The position numbers and the translations under genes were made by a program. DNA of 64,000 nt from JAUIET01 sp045105115 (lineage in GTDB: Bacteria > Pseudomonadota > Gammaproteobacteria > Pseudomonadales > JAUIET01): NCBI GenBank assembly GCA_045105115.1, contig JBGCDE010000003.1:1-64000 (forward strand), written 5' to 3'. Below are positions 16,100-25,494 of the stretch, piece after piece (position 1 is the first letter of the stretch; every line of letters starts with the position of its first letter). The notes below the pieces were generated by a model. It worked only from the letters and a program-made list of their open reading frames with translations, was not told the origin of the DNA and searched no databases.

Positions 16100-18036
16100 C
16101 GATTGATCACCCATTCGTTGGTTTTGATGAATTCCACATCGTTTTCCAGTCGGTAATCGTAAATAGCAGCGAACATGAGAACGTTTTGAACGTAGTTTCG
16201 CGTTTCTTTAAACGGAATAGTATCAATCCAAACATCAAACGCTTGAGCGCGACTGCTGCGTTTTAACCAGGCGTTGGCTCTGTGCTTACCAGCATTGTAG
16301 GCAGCGGATGAAAGAATGCGGTTACCATCATACAGGCGCGACAATTCCCCCAGATGAGCTGTGCCAATCATTGAGTTCACTTTCTCGTTGTGTAAGTCCT
16401 GCGGCTTAACCGGTAAGGCATTTCGCGTCACTGTTTCTTTTGCGGTTCCAGGCATTAGCTGCATCAAACCTTTTGCGCCGGCGTGGGAAGTCACTGCGGG
16501 GTTCATCGCACTTTCTTGCCGGGCGATGGCATAGGCCCATGACAATTCAATCCCCGCCATGCGCGCACCTCGGTGCATGTACTCGCGATAGCTTAAAGGG
16601 AAGCGCAAACTGAGTTCGTCCCAGGAACGAGCCATTATGGTAGTTAACACCGCCTGGCTTGCCCAACCCCAATCCTGGGCAATGTGTGCTGCAGAAATCA
16701 TATGCGTTGCCGGCAAGTCGAGTAGGGCGTGGCGCCACTCGCGCCTGGCGCCAATCAGCTCACCTGCGGCGTAGAGTTCAAGCGCAATTTCTAATCCCGG
16801 TATCGCCTTGATCTGAGCCTGAAAATCGGGACTGAAACTGATTGCATGGTCATTGAAGTCAAAACTACGTTCAAGCAACAAGGCTGACAGAAACCCATAG
16901 TAGTCACGTTGCTTGGCAAGCTCTGCAAAGGCATTGTGCTTCCAAACGTCATCCAATTGCGGATTTTCCTGCATGCTGGCTTTGGCGTGCCAATACTGCC
17001 AGCGATTGGTTTTCTGCAGGGATTCTGGCATATGCTTAATGGCCGCTAGCACCGTTTGCCAATGTTCAAACACCAGTGCGATTCGCGCAGCGTACACCGC
17101 AACATCCGGGTCTACGCCCGGGGTTAATTGTTTTCGAATCCAGTCAAGGCCCGCTCTGCTGGGTTTGCTCAGAATGTGGAAGGCCAGCGATTTTTGCGCT
17201 TCTGCTAGATCGGCAGAATTAAATTTCATCTGACTGTTTAAATCGCTTAAGCGTTTCGCTGCCGAGGAGGAATCGCTGCGCGCGAGCCTGCGTATTGCGT
17301 GCAATGCGATATCGGCGTCTTTCGCTGAGCGCGGGCTGAGTAAACCGCGTTTTTTTACTTTGGCAGGCTGGCGATGAAAACTCAAAAACTTCTCAGCAGC
17401 TTTCTTGTCCGCGCCACTCATAAGTCCAGTTAGATAATTCGCCAGGCTGATATTCCGCTTTTCCATGGCAAGTTTGAGACGGTTCCATGTGTGTTCGCGC
17501 GTTAGCTTACCGGCGGCCAGCCACTGATCAAATAGCGGGTCACAGGCCTTTGGCTGAGATTGGCCAACTACCCACAAGCTGGGTACCAGAGGCCATACGT
17601 CTTCGGGTTTGCCTTGCTGTAGCTTCGCTCTCAGGTAGTAACATCGCAGTTGTGTATCAGCGAGCGTATCATCGTAAAAGCTGAGATACTCTTTCCAGTT
17701 TTTTTGCTTGCCTAGTTGCTTCAACCAACGCGCACGAAGGCGTTGCGACACGGCCAGGTGTTGATTTGTTTCAATAAACTGATTAATTTGGCGGCTATTG
17801 ACTGTGCCAAGGTTTGCCGACAGTTCGGCGTATTCAAGGTATGAGTAAAGTGGGTAATCTTTTAACTGCTTTTTCAGCTGTTGGTATTGCTTTATTTTGC
17901 CACTTTTGCGGTATTGCTTGGCTCGCAGATAATCAGCGCGCTGGTCTTGATAAGCCTGTTTGCGATCATTGGCGGCGAATGAGTGGGTAATTGAAAAAGT
18001 GCATAACAATGCGACTATGAGCGCGGCATACTTCAT
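16096..18036 (-). CDS. slt: Soluble lytic murein transglycosylase (Slt70-type)
   Basis: 646 residues, the size of Slt70. A cleavable signal peptide (to about SFAA) targets it to the periplasm. A long alpha-helical superhelical U/L domain fills the first ~450 residues. The C-terminal catalytic domain carries the SLT signature AIARQESAMNPAVTSHAG, with the likely catalytic glutamate at residue 508, then KGLMQLMPGTA. The enzyme cleaves peptidoglycan strands to 1,6-anhydro-muropeptides during wall turnover. The universal stress protein gene lies upstream on the same strand. Confidence 0.95.
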   Translation of the reverse strand: MKYAALIVALLCTFSITHSFAANDRKQAYQDQRADYLRAKQYRKSGKIKQYQQLKKQLKDYPLYSYLEYAELSANLGTVNSRQINQFIETNQHLAVSQRLRARWLKQLGKQKNWKEYLSFYDDTLADTQLRCYYLRAKLQQGKPEDVWPLVPSLWVVGQSQPKACDPLFDQWLAAGKLTREHTWNRLKLAMEKRNISLANYLTGLMSGADKKAAEKFLSFHRQPAKVKKRGLLSPRSAKDADIALHAIRRLARSDSSSAAKRLSDLNSQMKFNSADLAEAQKSLAFHILSKPSRAGLDWIRKQLTPGVDPDVAVYAARIALVFEHWQTVLAAIKHMPESLQKTNRWQYWHAKASMQENPQLDDVWKHNAFAELAKQRDYYGFLSALLLERSFDFNDHAISFSPDFQAQIKAIPGLEIALELYAAGELIGARREWRHALLDLPATHMISAAHIAQDWGWASQAVLTTIMARSWDELSLRFPLSYREYMHRGARMAGIELSWAYAIARQESAMNPAVTSHAGAKGLMQLMPGTAKETVTRNALPVKPQDLHNEKVNSMIGTAHLGELSRLYDGNRILSSAAYNAGKHRANAWLKRSSRAQAFDVWIDTIPFKETRNYVQNVLMFAAIYDYRLENDVEFIKTNEWVINR

Positions 18037-18075
18037 GGAATGGCTCCAGCCAGGTGTGCGTTTTTAAAGTGCGAT

Positions 18076-18510
18076 TCAGGACTGCACGCGTACTGCTAGC
18101 ACATCGCAACTTGCGCCGTGTAATACGCCGTTTGCAGTAGAGCCCAATAGCAATGCAAGGCCACTGCGACCATGGCTGCCCACTACCACCAAATCAATGT
18201 CATGTTGTTCTGCATGACGGTGAATTTCAACTTCAGCGCGTCCTAAGGTTATGTGTTGCTTATCTTCAGCTACTTGATACTGCTGCGCGAATGCCTTTAG
18301 TTGAGCATGTGCTTGCTGTTGAATTTCTTCCTGTACCGATGACAAATCCATTGGTATGTCACCGCCATAGGCAAAACTTAGTGGTTCTATAACATGCAAC
18401 ATACTAAGTTGTGCCCCGAATGATTCCGACAGAGCATGTGCTCGTACTGCTACTGCATGCGCTTCTTCGCTGAGATCAATGCCAACAAGTATATGTTTGT
18501 AATGAGCCAT
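18076..18510 (-). CDS. Universal stress protein, UspA family
   Basis: 144 residues from the ATG at 18510; a GTG one codon upstream is also possible, and a GGGAG Shine-Dalgarno precedes both. One Usp domain: the N-terminal strand HILVGIDLSEEA and the C-terminal ATP-binding signature VVVGSHGRSGLALLLGSTANGV (G-2x-G-9x-G-S/T), suggesting the ATP-binding subclass. Such proteins aid survival in stationary phase and stress. It lies 39 nt upstream of slt on the same strand; co-transcription is possible. Confidence 0.9.
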   Translation of the reverse strand: MAHYKHILVGIDLSEEAHAVAVRAHALSESFGAQLSMLHVIEPLSFAYGGDIPMDLSSVQEEIQQQAHAQLKAFAQQYQVAEDKQHITLGRAEVEIHRHAEQHDIDLVVVGSHGRSGLALLLGSTANGVLHGASCDVLAVRVQS

Positions 18511-18623
18511 CACATCTCCCTCGAATTATTATGCAGAGTGCTGTAGAAATATAGCGCAGTGGTATTAGGCAGGCAAAGGGCTAAGGCGGTAAGATTGCTG
18601 CTTTTGTAATCGAGACCTTAGCA

Positions 18624-18854
18624 ATGAAACTACCCACTCCCGGAATTTATCAACACTATAAAGGTCCACGATATCAGGTGCTGTTGCTTGCAAAACATAC
18701 AGAAACGGACGAGCAAATGGTTGTTTATCAGGCACTTTATGGCGAGCGAGGCTACTGGATACGACCTCTGAGCATGTTTTGCGAAACTGTGCTTGTAGAT
18801 GGGCAGGAGCGACCAAGGTTCGAGCAAATAGAGGACAATGGCGATTGTCAATGA
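18624..18854 (+). CDS. DUF1653 family protein
   Basis: 76 residues. It matches the DUF1653 pattern: PGIYQHYKGPRYQVL, then a KHTETDEQMVVYQALYG segment, then WIRPLSMFCETV and a terminal RFEQI. The family is small, cytosolic, and of unknown function. No partner is evident from context; the topA promoter starts about 90 nt downstream. Confidence 0.85.
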   Translation: MKLPTPGIYQHYKGPRYQVLLLAKHTETDEQMVVYQALYGERGYWIRPLSMFCETVLVDGQERPRFEQIEDNGDCQ

Positions 18855-18942
18855 GCGTGATGACTTAAAAATTGCGCCTCAAAAGCTTCTCGTAATCGCC
18901 TAGATTGTTCTACTCTAGGAAAAACAAGTCTGCGCTTTGCTA

Positions 18943-18971
18943 TTGACCGCGTGGACTTCTGCCCTTATATA
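18943..18971 (+). promoter_or_regulatory. sigma70 promoter of topA
   Basis: TTGACC (18943-18948), a 17-nt spacer and TATATA (18966-18971) form a near-consensus sigma70 promoter. It is about 72 nt upstream of the topA start codon. Direct reading of the sequence; no experimental support. Confidence 0.7.
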
Positions 18972-19043
18972 TGTCGCCCCAGCGGCTATAGGTCGCCACC
19001 GACGACAAGTGTTGCCGGACCGAATTCACAGTTGTAGGAACCC

Positions 19044-21785
19044 ATGGGTAAATCTCTAGTCATCGTCGAGTCACCGGCCAAAGCACGTACAATCAACAAG
19101 TACCTTGGCAAGGACTTCATCGTAAAATCAAGCGTTGGACACATCCGTGATCTGCCTACCAGCGGATCTGGCGGCACTACAGACCCTAAAGAACGGGCCA
19201 AAGCGGCAGCTGAAACCCGCAAAATGACGCCTAAGCAGAAAGAAAAACATCGCAAGAAAAAGGCCAAAACCCAGTTGATACGCCGGATGGGGATCAATCC
19301 AGAAAAAGGCTGGAAAGCTGATTACCACGTATTGCCGGGTAAAGAGAAAGTGGTCAGTGAGTTGCAGAAACTGGCTGCCAATGCAGATGCTGTATATCTC
19401 GCAACTGACCTTGACCGCGAGGGGGAGGCTATTGCGTGGCATCTGAAAGAGGTAATTGGTGGTGAGCCAAAGCGCTTCAAGCGCGTAATATTTAACGAAA
19501 TTACCAAAAATGCTATCCACGAAGCGTTTGAAAAACCAGGCAAGCTGGACGTTGAACGCGTAAATGCTCAACAGGCAAGACGTTTCCTGGATCGCGTAGT
19601 GGGTTTCATGGTGTCGCCACTTCTGTGGTCAAAAGTTGCCAGAGGTTTGTCTGCCGGCCGAGTGCAATCGGTTGCCGTAAAGTTGATAGTTGAGCGTGAG
19701 CGCGAAATCAGGGCGTTTGTACCGGAAGAATTCTGGGAGATGGACGCACATTTAAGTTCGGCTGCAAAAGACGCGCTGAAGCTGGCCGTAAAGAAACATA
19801 AAGGTGAAAACTTTCGCCCAGGCAGTCGTGAGGCGATTGATAAGGTATTGGCTGACTTGCAGCCGGCTGACTACACAGTGGCCAGTCGGGAAGACAAACC
19901 AACCCAAAGCCGCCCAAGTGCGCCCTATATAACGTCAACTTTGCAACAGGCGGCCAGTACTCGCCTTGGTTTCTCGGTAAAGAAAACCATGACCATGGCT
20001 CAGCGATTGTATGAGGCTGGCTACATTACCTATATGCGAACCGACTCCACCAACTTAAGTGCGGAAGCTGTAGGAAATTGTCGTGACTATATTCAGGAAG
20101 AATTCGGCAAGAAGTACCTACCTGAGGCCCCGAACAGCTATGGCAGCAGAGAAGGTGCTCAGGAAGCGCACGAAGCTATTCGGCCTTCTGATGTATCCTT
20201 GAAGGCGTCACAGCTTCAAGGTGTAGATCGTGACGCTGAGCGTTTGTACGAATTGATTTGGAGGCAGTTTGTAGCCTGCCAAATGCCACCGGCTCGTTTT
20301 CTTAGCAGCAAACTTGTTGTGTCTGCTGCAGATTATGAGCTTTGGGTAAATGGTCGCGTCATTCAGTTTGATGGCTATATGAAGGTGCAACCACCGCAAA
20401 GCAAGAAAGAAGACCAGGTGGTTATTCCCGATTTGAAACCGGGCGATGCTCTGACCTTGAAAGAGCTTGTGCCAAGCCAGCACTTCACCAAGCCTACCCC
20501 TCGTTTTACCGAGGCCAGCCTTGTCAAAGAGCTAGAGAAGCAGGGCATAGGGCGACCGTCTACCTACGCCGCTATTATTTCGACGATTCAAGACCGTGGC
20601 TATGCACGAGTGGAAAGCCGTCGTTTTTACGCCGAGAAAATGGGTGAAATTGTTACCGATCGATTGTCGGAGAATTTCAAAGAGCTGATGGATTACAGCT
20701 TTACAGCCAATATGGAAGAGGCCTTGGACGATGTGGCGAACGGTGAGCGCGATTGGAAGGGCTTGCTGGACGAGTTCTACAGCGATTTTCTAACTCAGCT
20801 GGACGCCGCCAACGACGAAGATGGCATGCGGGCTAATCTGCCGGTTGAGGTTGATTTGAAGTGCGGTGATTGCGAGCGAGCCATGCAAGTTCGCACGGCC
20901 AGTACTGGCGTGTTCCTGGGTTGCTCTGGTTATGCTCTGCCACCGAAAGAACGCTGTAAGAAAACCGTTAATCTGGTGCACGGTGACGAAGTGGTCAGTG
21001 CCGAAGAAGACGACGACAGCGAACAAGAATCCATTTTACTGAGAAAACGTCATCGCTGTGCTAAATGCGACACCGCCATGGACAGTTACTTGGTGGATGA
21101 AAGTACCAAGCTGCATGTGTGTGGTAACAATCCGGATTGCACGGGGTCCGAAATTGAGAAGGGCAGCTACAAGATCAAAGGCTACGATGGGCCTATTATT
21201 GAGTGTGATAAGTGCTCAGCTGAAATGCAGCTAAAGACCGGACGGTTCGGTAAATATTTTGGCTGCACCAGTGATGATTGCAAGAATACGCGTAAGTTAT
21301 TGCGAAACGGTGAGGCCGCACCTCCGAAGATGGACCCGGTGCCAATGCCTGAGCTTGAGTGCCAGAAAGTCGAAGATCATTACGTGCTGCGTGACGGTGC
21401 GGCCGGTATATTTCTGGCGGCCAGCCAGTTTCCGAAGAACCGCGAGACTCGGGCACCATTATTGAATGAAATTTTGCCTCATAAAGACGCGATTGATCCC
21501 AAGTATACCTTTCTGTTTAGTGGTCCAACCGAAGACCGACAGGGCAATCCAGCGATGGTTCGCTACAGTCGAAAAACTAAAGAGCAATATTTGATGACTG
21601 AGTCAGAGGGCAAGGCCACCGGTTGGCAGGCGTATTATGTGGATGGCAGTTGGCAGGAGAAGCTACCCGCGCCAAAGCGAAAGAAGGCGGCTAAAAAATC
21701 CACACTGAAGAAAACCACACGCAAAAAATCAGCGGCTACTAAGAAAAAAACAACGAAGAAAGCCAGCAGCAAGAAAACGGGCTAG
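19044..21785 (+). CDS. topA: DNA topoisomerase I
   Basis: 913 residues. The Toprim domain opens the protein (SLVIVESPAKARTINKYLG) and carries the acidic triad in ATDLDREGEAIAWHL. The active-site tyrosine is Tyr330 in ITYMRTDSTNLS. Three C-terminal zinc-finger-like segments with paired cysteines (CGDCERAM, CAKCDTAM, CDKCSAEM) follow, then a very Lys-rich tail of about 35 residues. The enzyme relaxes negative supercoils. Compared with the shorter enzymes of some phyla, the lysine/arginine-rich insert at about residues 50-85 and the basic tail are characteristic. Head of the conserved topA-to-lexA block. Confidence 0.97.
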   Translation: MGKSLVIVESPAKARTINKYLGKDFIVKSSVGHIRDLPTSGSGGTTDPKERAKAAAETRKMTPKQKEKHRKKKAKTQLIRRMGINPEKGWKADYHVLPGKEKVVSELQKLAANADAVYLATDLDREGEAIAWHLKEVIGGEPKRFKRVIFNEITKNAIHEAFEKPGKLDVERVNAQQARRFLDRVVGFMVSPLLWSKVARGLSAGRVQSVAVKLIVEREREIRAFVPEEFWEMDAHLSSAAKDALKLAVKKHKGENFRPGSREAIDKVLADLQPADYTVASREDKPTQSRPSAPYITSTLQQAASTRLGFSVKKTMTMAQRLYEAGYITYMRTDSTNLSAEAVGNCRDYIQEEFGKKYLPEAPNSYGSREGAQEAHEAIRPSDVSLKASQLQGVDRDAERLYELIWRQFVACQMPPARFLSSKLVVSAADYELWVNGRVIQFDGYMKVQPPQSKKEDQVVIPDLKPGDALTLKELVPSQHFTKPTPRFTEASLVKELEKQGIGRPSTYAAIISTIQDRGYARVESRRFYAEKMGEIVTDRLSENFKELMDYSFTANMEEALDDVANGERDWKGLLDEFYSDFLTQLDAANDEDGMRANLPVEVDLKCGDCERAMQVRTASTGVFLGCSGYALPPKERCKKTVNLVHGDEVVSAEEDDDSEQESILLRKRHRCAKCDTAMDSYLVDESTKLHVCGNNPDCTGSEIEKGSYKIKGYDGPIIECDKCSAEMQLKTGRFGKYFGCTSDDCKNTRKLLRNGEAAPPKMDPVPMPELECQKVEDHYVLRDGAAGIFLAASQFPKNRETRAPLLNEILPHKDAIDPKYTFLFSGPTEDRQGNPAMVRYSRKTKEQYLMTESEGKATGWQAYYVDGSWQEKLPAPKRKKAAKKSTLKKTTRKKSAATKKKTTKKASSKKTG

Positions 21786-21819
21786 CGTGTATTTCACCGC
21801 GAAAAGGTTATAGAGATCT

Positions 21820-22290
21820 ATGTCAGCAAGGGGCTTATGCAATCGAGAGCTAGCGTATGCTCGAGAATTGCTGGCCGCTGGCGACAGCCCTGCGCTGCGC
21901 AGTGCTGTTCGCCTACAGTTAATGTCTGCGCTTAGATATTTTTGGCAGGAGATTGCCAGCAGTCATGGCGTAGTTCAACTCGCTAGCTTCGATAATTTGC
22001 CTCAACTTCGCAGTGTTTTGCAGCAAAAGCTGGGGCAAGAACACCCGATTGCCGAACTTAACCAGATGGAAGAGAGCCCGCTTATTGCACAACTGCTACG
22101 CTTGTGCGATCCGGCAGACGTATTAAGTCAAACGCCCGACATTTCTCACAAAATATCTAAAAGCAATATTATAAAAACCTCACAAGATACTGAATCTACA
22201 GCAATAATGGATGTAGGTTTTGAGCGAAATCTGCTGGAATTTCTGCAGAATGTTGTCATTGAATGGCGTGAATATAGCCAAGAGTATTAG
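21820..22290 (+). CDS. DUF6586 family protein
   Basis: 156 residues, mostly alpha-helical, no signal peptide or membrane span. It matches the small protein found right after topA in Pseudomonas and relatives (DUF6586), with the conserved opening LCNRELAYARELL and a helix around LQLMSALRYFWQEIA. The function is unknown; position and orientation are the main evidence. It is separated from topA by 34 nt, so co-transcription is likely. Confidence 0.75.
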   Translation: MSARGLCNRELAYARELLAAGDSPALRSAVRLQLMSALRYFWQEIASSHGVVQLASFDNLPQLRSVLQQKLGQEHPIAELNQMEESPLIAQLLRLCDPADVLSQTPDISHKISKSNIIKTSQDTESTAIMDVGFERNLLEFLQNVVIEWREYSQEY

Positions 22291-22356
22291 CGCGCTCCGG
22301 CATTCGCTGGTACACTGCGCGGCATCGTCATAACGCTGAGTAATACTCGGTAAAGA

Positions 22357-22641
22357 GTGAAAGTGCCTTCATCATTTCTGGAAATTGTTGAATTGCCCAA
22401 CGGGGAAATTGTTCTGCTCAGAGCGGATGGCGAGGGTGAGCCCCTGGTGAATATACGATTTTCCGAAGAGTCAAAAACTCACATGCCAGAAGCCAGGCTG
22501 GAAATCGCCAGGGCAATGATTCAAGCCGGTATTGAAACCGCAGTAATGTTGAGTGAGGAAAATGAAGACGGCCCCGGCGATCTGCGCGGCGCATTCATCG
22601 AAGAAGACGAAGACACTTCAGAACCTAGAGTCCTGCACTAG
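22357..22641 (+). CDS. Conserved small acidic protein of the topA-lexA block
   Basis: 94 residues starting with GTG. Acidic, with the pattern SFLEIVELPNGEIVLLRADGEGEPLVNIRFS, then an EARLEIARAMIQAGIE helix and an acidic C-terminus. A similar short gene occupies this position between the DUF6586 gene and sulA/lexA in Pseudomonas-type genomes. Function unknown. It converges with sulA. Confidence 0.7.
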   Translation: MKVPSSFLEIVELPNGEIVLLRADGEGEPLVNIRFSEESKTHMPEARLEIARAMIQAGIETAVMLSEENEDGPGDLRGAFIEEDEDTSEPRVLH

Positions 22642-22711
22642 CCATCAACAGTTTCTAAGCAGGCTACTAGTCCTGCGGCGTACAGCGCAGGTGCCTAGCC
22701 TCAAACAGTAT

Positions 22712-23134
22712 TCAGTGCACAGACACTCTTTCGCTAATCAATAACAATTTACACGAGTTGTGTCGGGCTGCTTGCTCTAGAATTTCTGTTTCCCGAAAAG
22801 AAAGTTCCTGGGCCGGACCAATAACCCAGGAACTATTTGCGGCCTGGAGGGCGAGATAAAGCAAGTGAAACACACTACGCTGCTGGTCCTTATAAACTAA
22901 ACGCAAATGATCTACGCTCAGATCATCACGACTAAAAAATGATTTGTGCGACTCAGGAGGATTCACCCAGGTAACCCACTGTTCGCTGCTTTGGCCAATG
23001 AACTGCAAAGCGCCAAACAATAATTCCAAGGCCTTACCGCTGTCATCGCCAAGCTCAATCCGTGATGCATCAAATCTTTCGGTGTGCCGTCGAAATGGCA
23101 GAACATTGCTGCGGTGCTGGGAAGATGTAAGCAT
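22712..23134 (-). CDS. sulA: SulA-like SOS cell-division inhibitor
   Basis: 140 residues. The central part (SEQWVTWVNPP ... LSVDHLRLVY ... SVFHLLYLALQAANSSWVIGP) resembles SulA, which binds FtsZ and blocks division during DNA damage. Position also supports it: it lies 65 nt downstream of lexA on the same strand, the order seen in Pseudomonas, and so should be expressed from the LexA-controlled promoter. Sequence similarity in the ends is low, and the start at 23134 is the only reasonable ATG. Confidence 0.8.
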   Translation of the reverse strand: MLTSSQHRSNVLPFRRHTERFDASRIELGDDSGKALELLFGALQFIGQSSEQWVTWVNPPESHKSFFSRDDLSVDHLRLVYKDQQRSVFHLLYLALQAANSSWVIGPAQELSFRETEILEQAARHNSCKLLLISERVSVH

Positions 23135-23199
23135 AGTGAGAGGCTCTAAATAAGGGTGTAAAACAATTCGCTGGATTCGGATGTAAAGCGTTGCTTGTG

Positions 23200-23799
23200 T
23201 CAGCGGCGAATAATGCCAACGCTGAGACCTTCAATCGTGCATTCCTGTTCGCGCAAATCAACTTTGATAGGTCGGTAATCAGCATTTTCTGGCAGCAGCT
23301 CGATCAGATATTTGCTACGGCCGCGCTGCAATCTTTTAACTGTCACTTCGTCTTCCACGCGCGCTACAACAATGTCGCCATTGTTAACATTCTTGGTGCT
23401 GTGAACAGCCAGCAAGTCATCTTCGAGAATGCCTGCATCAATCATGCTGTCGCCACGAACTCGAAGAAAGTAATCGGCTCTTGGCTTAAACAGTGACGCT
23501 GGAACTTCGCAATGATCTTCCACGTTTTCAATGGCCAGTATCGGTGCGCCGGCGGCAACCATGCCAACAATCGGTATGCCAGATTGCATATCAGGAATGC
23601 GAATGCCGCGAGATGCCCCAGGAATCACTTCAATAGCACCTTTGCGCGCCAGAGCTTTCAAGTGTTCTTCAGCGGCGTTGGCTGATTTAAAGCCTAGCTC
23701 TAAGGCAATATCAGCTCTGGTGGGCGGATAGCCCGTTTCTTCAATGTGTTGTTTAACTATATTCAGCACTTGCTGTTGGCGATCGGTCAGTTTGATCAT
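23200..23799 (-). CDS. lexA: LexA SOS repressor
   Basis: 199 residues. The N-terminal winged helix (LTDRQQQVLNIVKQHIEE ... PPTRADIALELGF) recognises SOS boxes. The self-cleavage site is Ala83-Gly84 in GMVAAGAP. The catalytic dyad is Ser118 (GDSMIDAG) and Lys155 (VTVKRL). RecA-stimulated self-cleavage would derepress the regulon. Two perfect CTGT-N8-ACAG boxes lie directly upstream, giving autoregulation, and sulA follows. Target genes suggested within this window are lexA-sulA and the UvrD-like helicase at 3.1-5.2 kb. Confidence 0.97.
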   Translation of the reverse strand: MIKLTDRQQQVLNIVKQHIEETGYPPTRADIALELGFKSANAAEEHLKALARKGAIEVIPGASRGIRIPDMQSGIPIVGMVAAGAPILAIENVEDHCEVPASLFKPRADYFLRVRGDSMIDAGILEDDLLAVHSTKNVNNGDIVVARVEDEVTVKRLQRGRSKYLIELLPENADYRPIKVDLREQECTIEGLSVGIIRR

Positions 23800-23810
23800 T
23801 AGTGATATGC

Positions 23811-23845
23811 CTGTTTGTTTATACAGTTACTGTAGTTTTATACAG
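23811..23845 (-). promoter_or_regulatory. Tandem LexA boxes upstream of lexA
   Basis: CTGTTTGTTTATACAG (23811-23826) and CTGTAGTTTTATACAG (23830-23845) both fit CTGT-N8-ACAG exactly, separated by 3 nt. They start 12 nt upstream of the lexA start codon. Two adjacent boxes are typical of autoregulated lexA genes. Confidence 0.92.
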
Positions 23846-24015
23846 TTTCGCTTCCTGGTCAAGTCTATGTGATTGAATTCGGCCGTCGTGATTGTGACTT
23901 TCTCACACCTGTATAGAACACGATCAAGTGTCTGTTCAGGTGAGTCTATACTCTTCAGTATTCCAGCCTAACCTTGTCTATCCAGACAATGTGCCTGGTC
24001 AAACGGAGGCCACCT

Positions 24016-24693
24016 GTGGACGAAAGTAAAGTAATTGAGGCTTGGCGAGTTCTTAGAATTCAGTCAGAACTTGTGCAGGGAATGGAGCGCCTGGCCAAGC
24101 TTGGAGGTGCTGTATCGGTGTATGGCAGCGCGAGATTACAGCCAGACACACCGTATTACCAAGCCGCATATGATCTGGCTTCCGGATTAGCAAAGCACAA
24201 TATAGCTGTCATATCTGGCGGTGGACCAGGCATCATGGAGGCGGCTAATCGAGGAGCGTTCGAGCAAGAGGGTGCATCAGTAGGGCTGAATATTACTTTA
24301 CCTGAAGAGCAAGAAAATAATGCTTACCAGAATGTGTCGCTACAGTTTCGTTATTTCTTTGTGCGCAAACTCATGTTTGTTAAGCACGCTATCGGCTTCG
24401 TGATTTTTCCCGGTGGGTTTGGAACAATGGATGAATTGTTCGAAGCCTTAACACTGGTACAGACTCTTAAAGTAGAGCCGTTTCCCATTGTCTTGTATGG
24501 CAGTGAGTACTGGGATGGCTTAATTGAATGGCTGAAAACGACGATGGTTAACGAAGGTTGTATAGGTAAAGAAGACTTACAACTGTTCAAGGTGGTTGAT
24601 GACGTGGACCAAGCTGTAAAGATATTGTTGGATCATCAAGAGCAGTTGAGCCAGAATCCAAACAATTCAGGCGCTGGTGGGCGAGACGATTAG
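24016..24693 (+). CDS. LOG family protein (TIGR00730-type nucleoside monophosphate phosphoribohydrolase)
   Basis: 225 residues from a GTG at 24016, chosen because GGAGG lies 6 nt upstream; two in-frame starts further up have no such site. The family signature is complete: SVYGSARL near the N-terminus, the SGGGPGIMEAANRGA loop, and PGGFGTMDELFE. These proteins are Rossmann-fold enzymes, many of which hydrolyse cytokinin-type or ordinary nucleoside 5'-monophosphates; the substrate here is unproven. It ends 25 nt before the convergent csiV gene. Confidence 0.88.
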   Translation: MDESKVIEAWRVLRIQSELVQGMERLAKLGGAVSVYGSARLQPDTPYYQAAYDLASGLAKHNIAVISGGGPGIMEAANRGAFEQEGASVGLNITLPEEQENNAYQNVSLQFRYFFVRKLMFVKHAIGFVIFPGGFGTMDELFEALTLVQTLKVEPFPIVLYGSEYWDGLIEWLKTTMVNEGCIGKEDLQLFKVVDDVDQAVKILLDHQEQLSQNPNNSGAGGRDD

Positions 24694-24718
24694 CGGCTGC
24701 CGTGTTTTTTTGGCAAGC

Positions 24719-25468
24719 TCACTGTGAGCGAGCTTCGCCAGGCAATGGTTCGATTCTGATAAGCATGCCCAATACAGGATGGTCGAGATAATGCGTTTCT
24801 TTGCTACGCAGTCGACGCTCCTGGTCAAAAAGAAATACCTGCTCTACAGGCGTACTTGGTCCCAGGTCTCGGGTGCTCCGAAAAGGAGGCTTGGGCAGGG
24901 CAAAGGGTTCCAGTTCGTCCAACAACAAATCTGAATCATCTTCTATAGCGCCAGTGTCAGATTCAAAAGCGTTTGCGGTCATGTTCTCTGCCGACTTAAA
25001 TCGTGTTAGCCACAGTTTGCTTTTAACATGCAGGTAGCACTCTACGCTTATTTGCAAACTGCCTTCCAGCTCGCGATGCGGCCCTTCACGTTCTCCACCG
25101 CGAATATAAATGTAGGGCGCATTTTCTTTATCCAGTAAGCCCTGTTCCCAGCGTCGTGAGAAAAGTACACGCTGGTCGCGAGCGCGTTGTATTTTATTCT
25201 TCGCTTTTTGCAAATGAGCGTCAAAAGGCAGTTCACTAAATGATTGCGGCTGGCTGTTGTGTCGTGACTCAGATGGAAATCGAACCAAATCTTCCGGAAA
25301 GTCCAATTCTGGCCTGTTCGACCAATTCTCCGCGTAACCAGGATTCATGTATTGCTCAAATACAATCACTTCAATACTGAACCAGCGTGGTTCTGCTTGT
25401 GCAAGCAGCGTTGGTGCTGTTAATACGCAGCACAGAGAGAAAAGTAATCGAAAACGTTGCATAGTCAT
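24719..25468 (-). CDS. csiV: CsiV family protein
   Basis: 249 residues from the ATG at 25468; an ATG at 25501 overlaps the end of mfd and would give a longer leader. A signal peptide (QRFRLLFSLCCVLTAPTLLA) leads into WFSIEVIVFEQYMNPGYAENW, the family hallmark. CsiV is a periplasmic peptidoglycan-binding partner of the LpoA/PBP1a-type pathway in Vibrio, while Pseudomonas members are known mainly from position next to mfd. The location directly downstream of mfd is the same here. Confidence 0.78.
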   Translation of the reverse strand: MTMQRFRLLFSLCCVLTAPTLLAQAEPRWFSIEVIVFEQYMNPGYAENWSNRPELDFPEDLVRFPSESRHNSQPQSFSELPFDAHLQKAKNKIQRARDQRVLFSRRWEQGLLDKENAPYIYIRGGEREGPHRELEGSLQISVECYLHVKSKLWLTRFKSAENMTANAFESDTGAIEDDSDLLLDELEPFALPKPPFRSTRDLGPSTPVEQVFLFDQERRLRSKETHYLDHPVLGMLIRIEPLPGEARSQ

Positions 25469-25494
25469 AGATAGCGGCAGCAGAGACCGTGATA

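Noticed and set aside
24690..24725. Possible terminator with T7 run between the LOG gene and csiV
   Set aside because: The only preceding dyad is CGGC-T-GCCG, whose one-base loop cannot form a stable hairpin.
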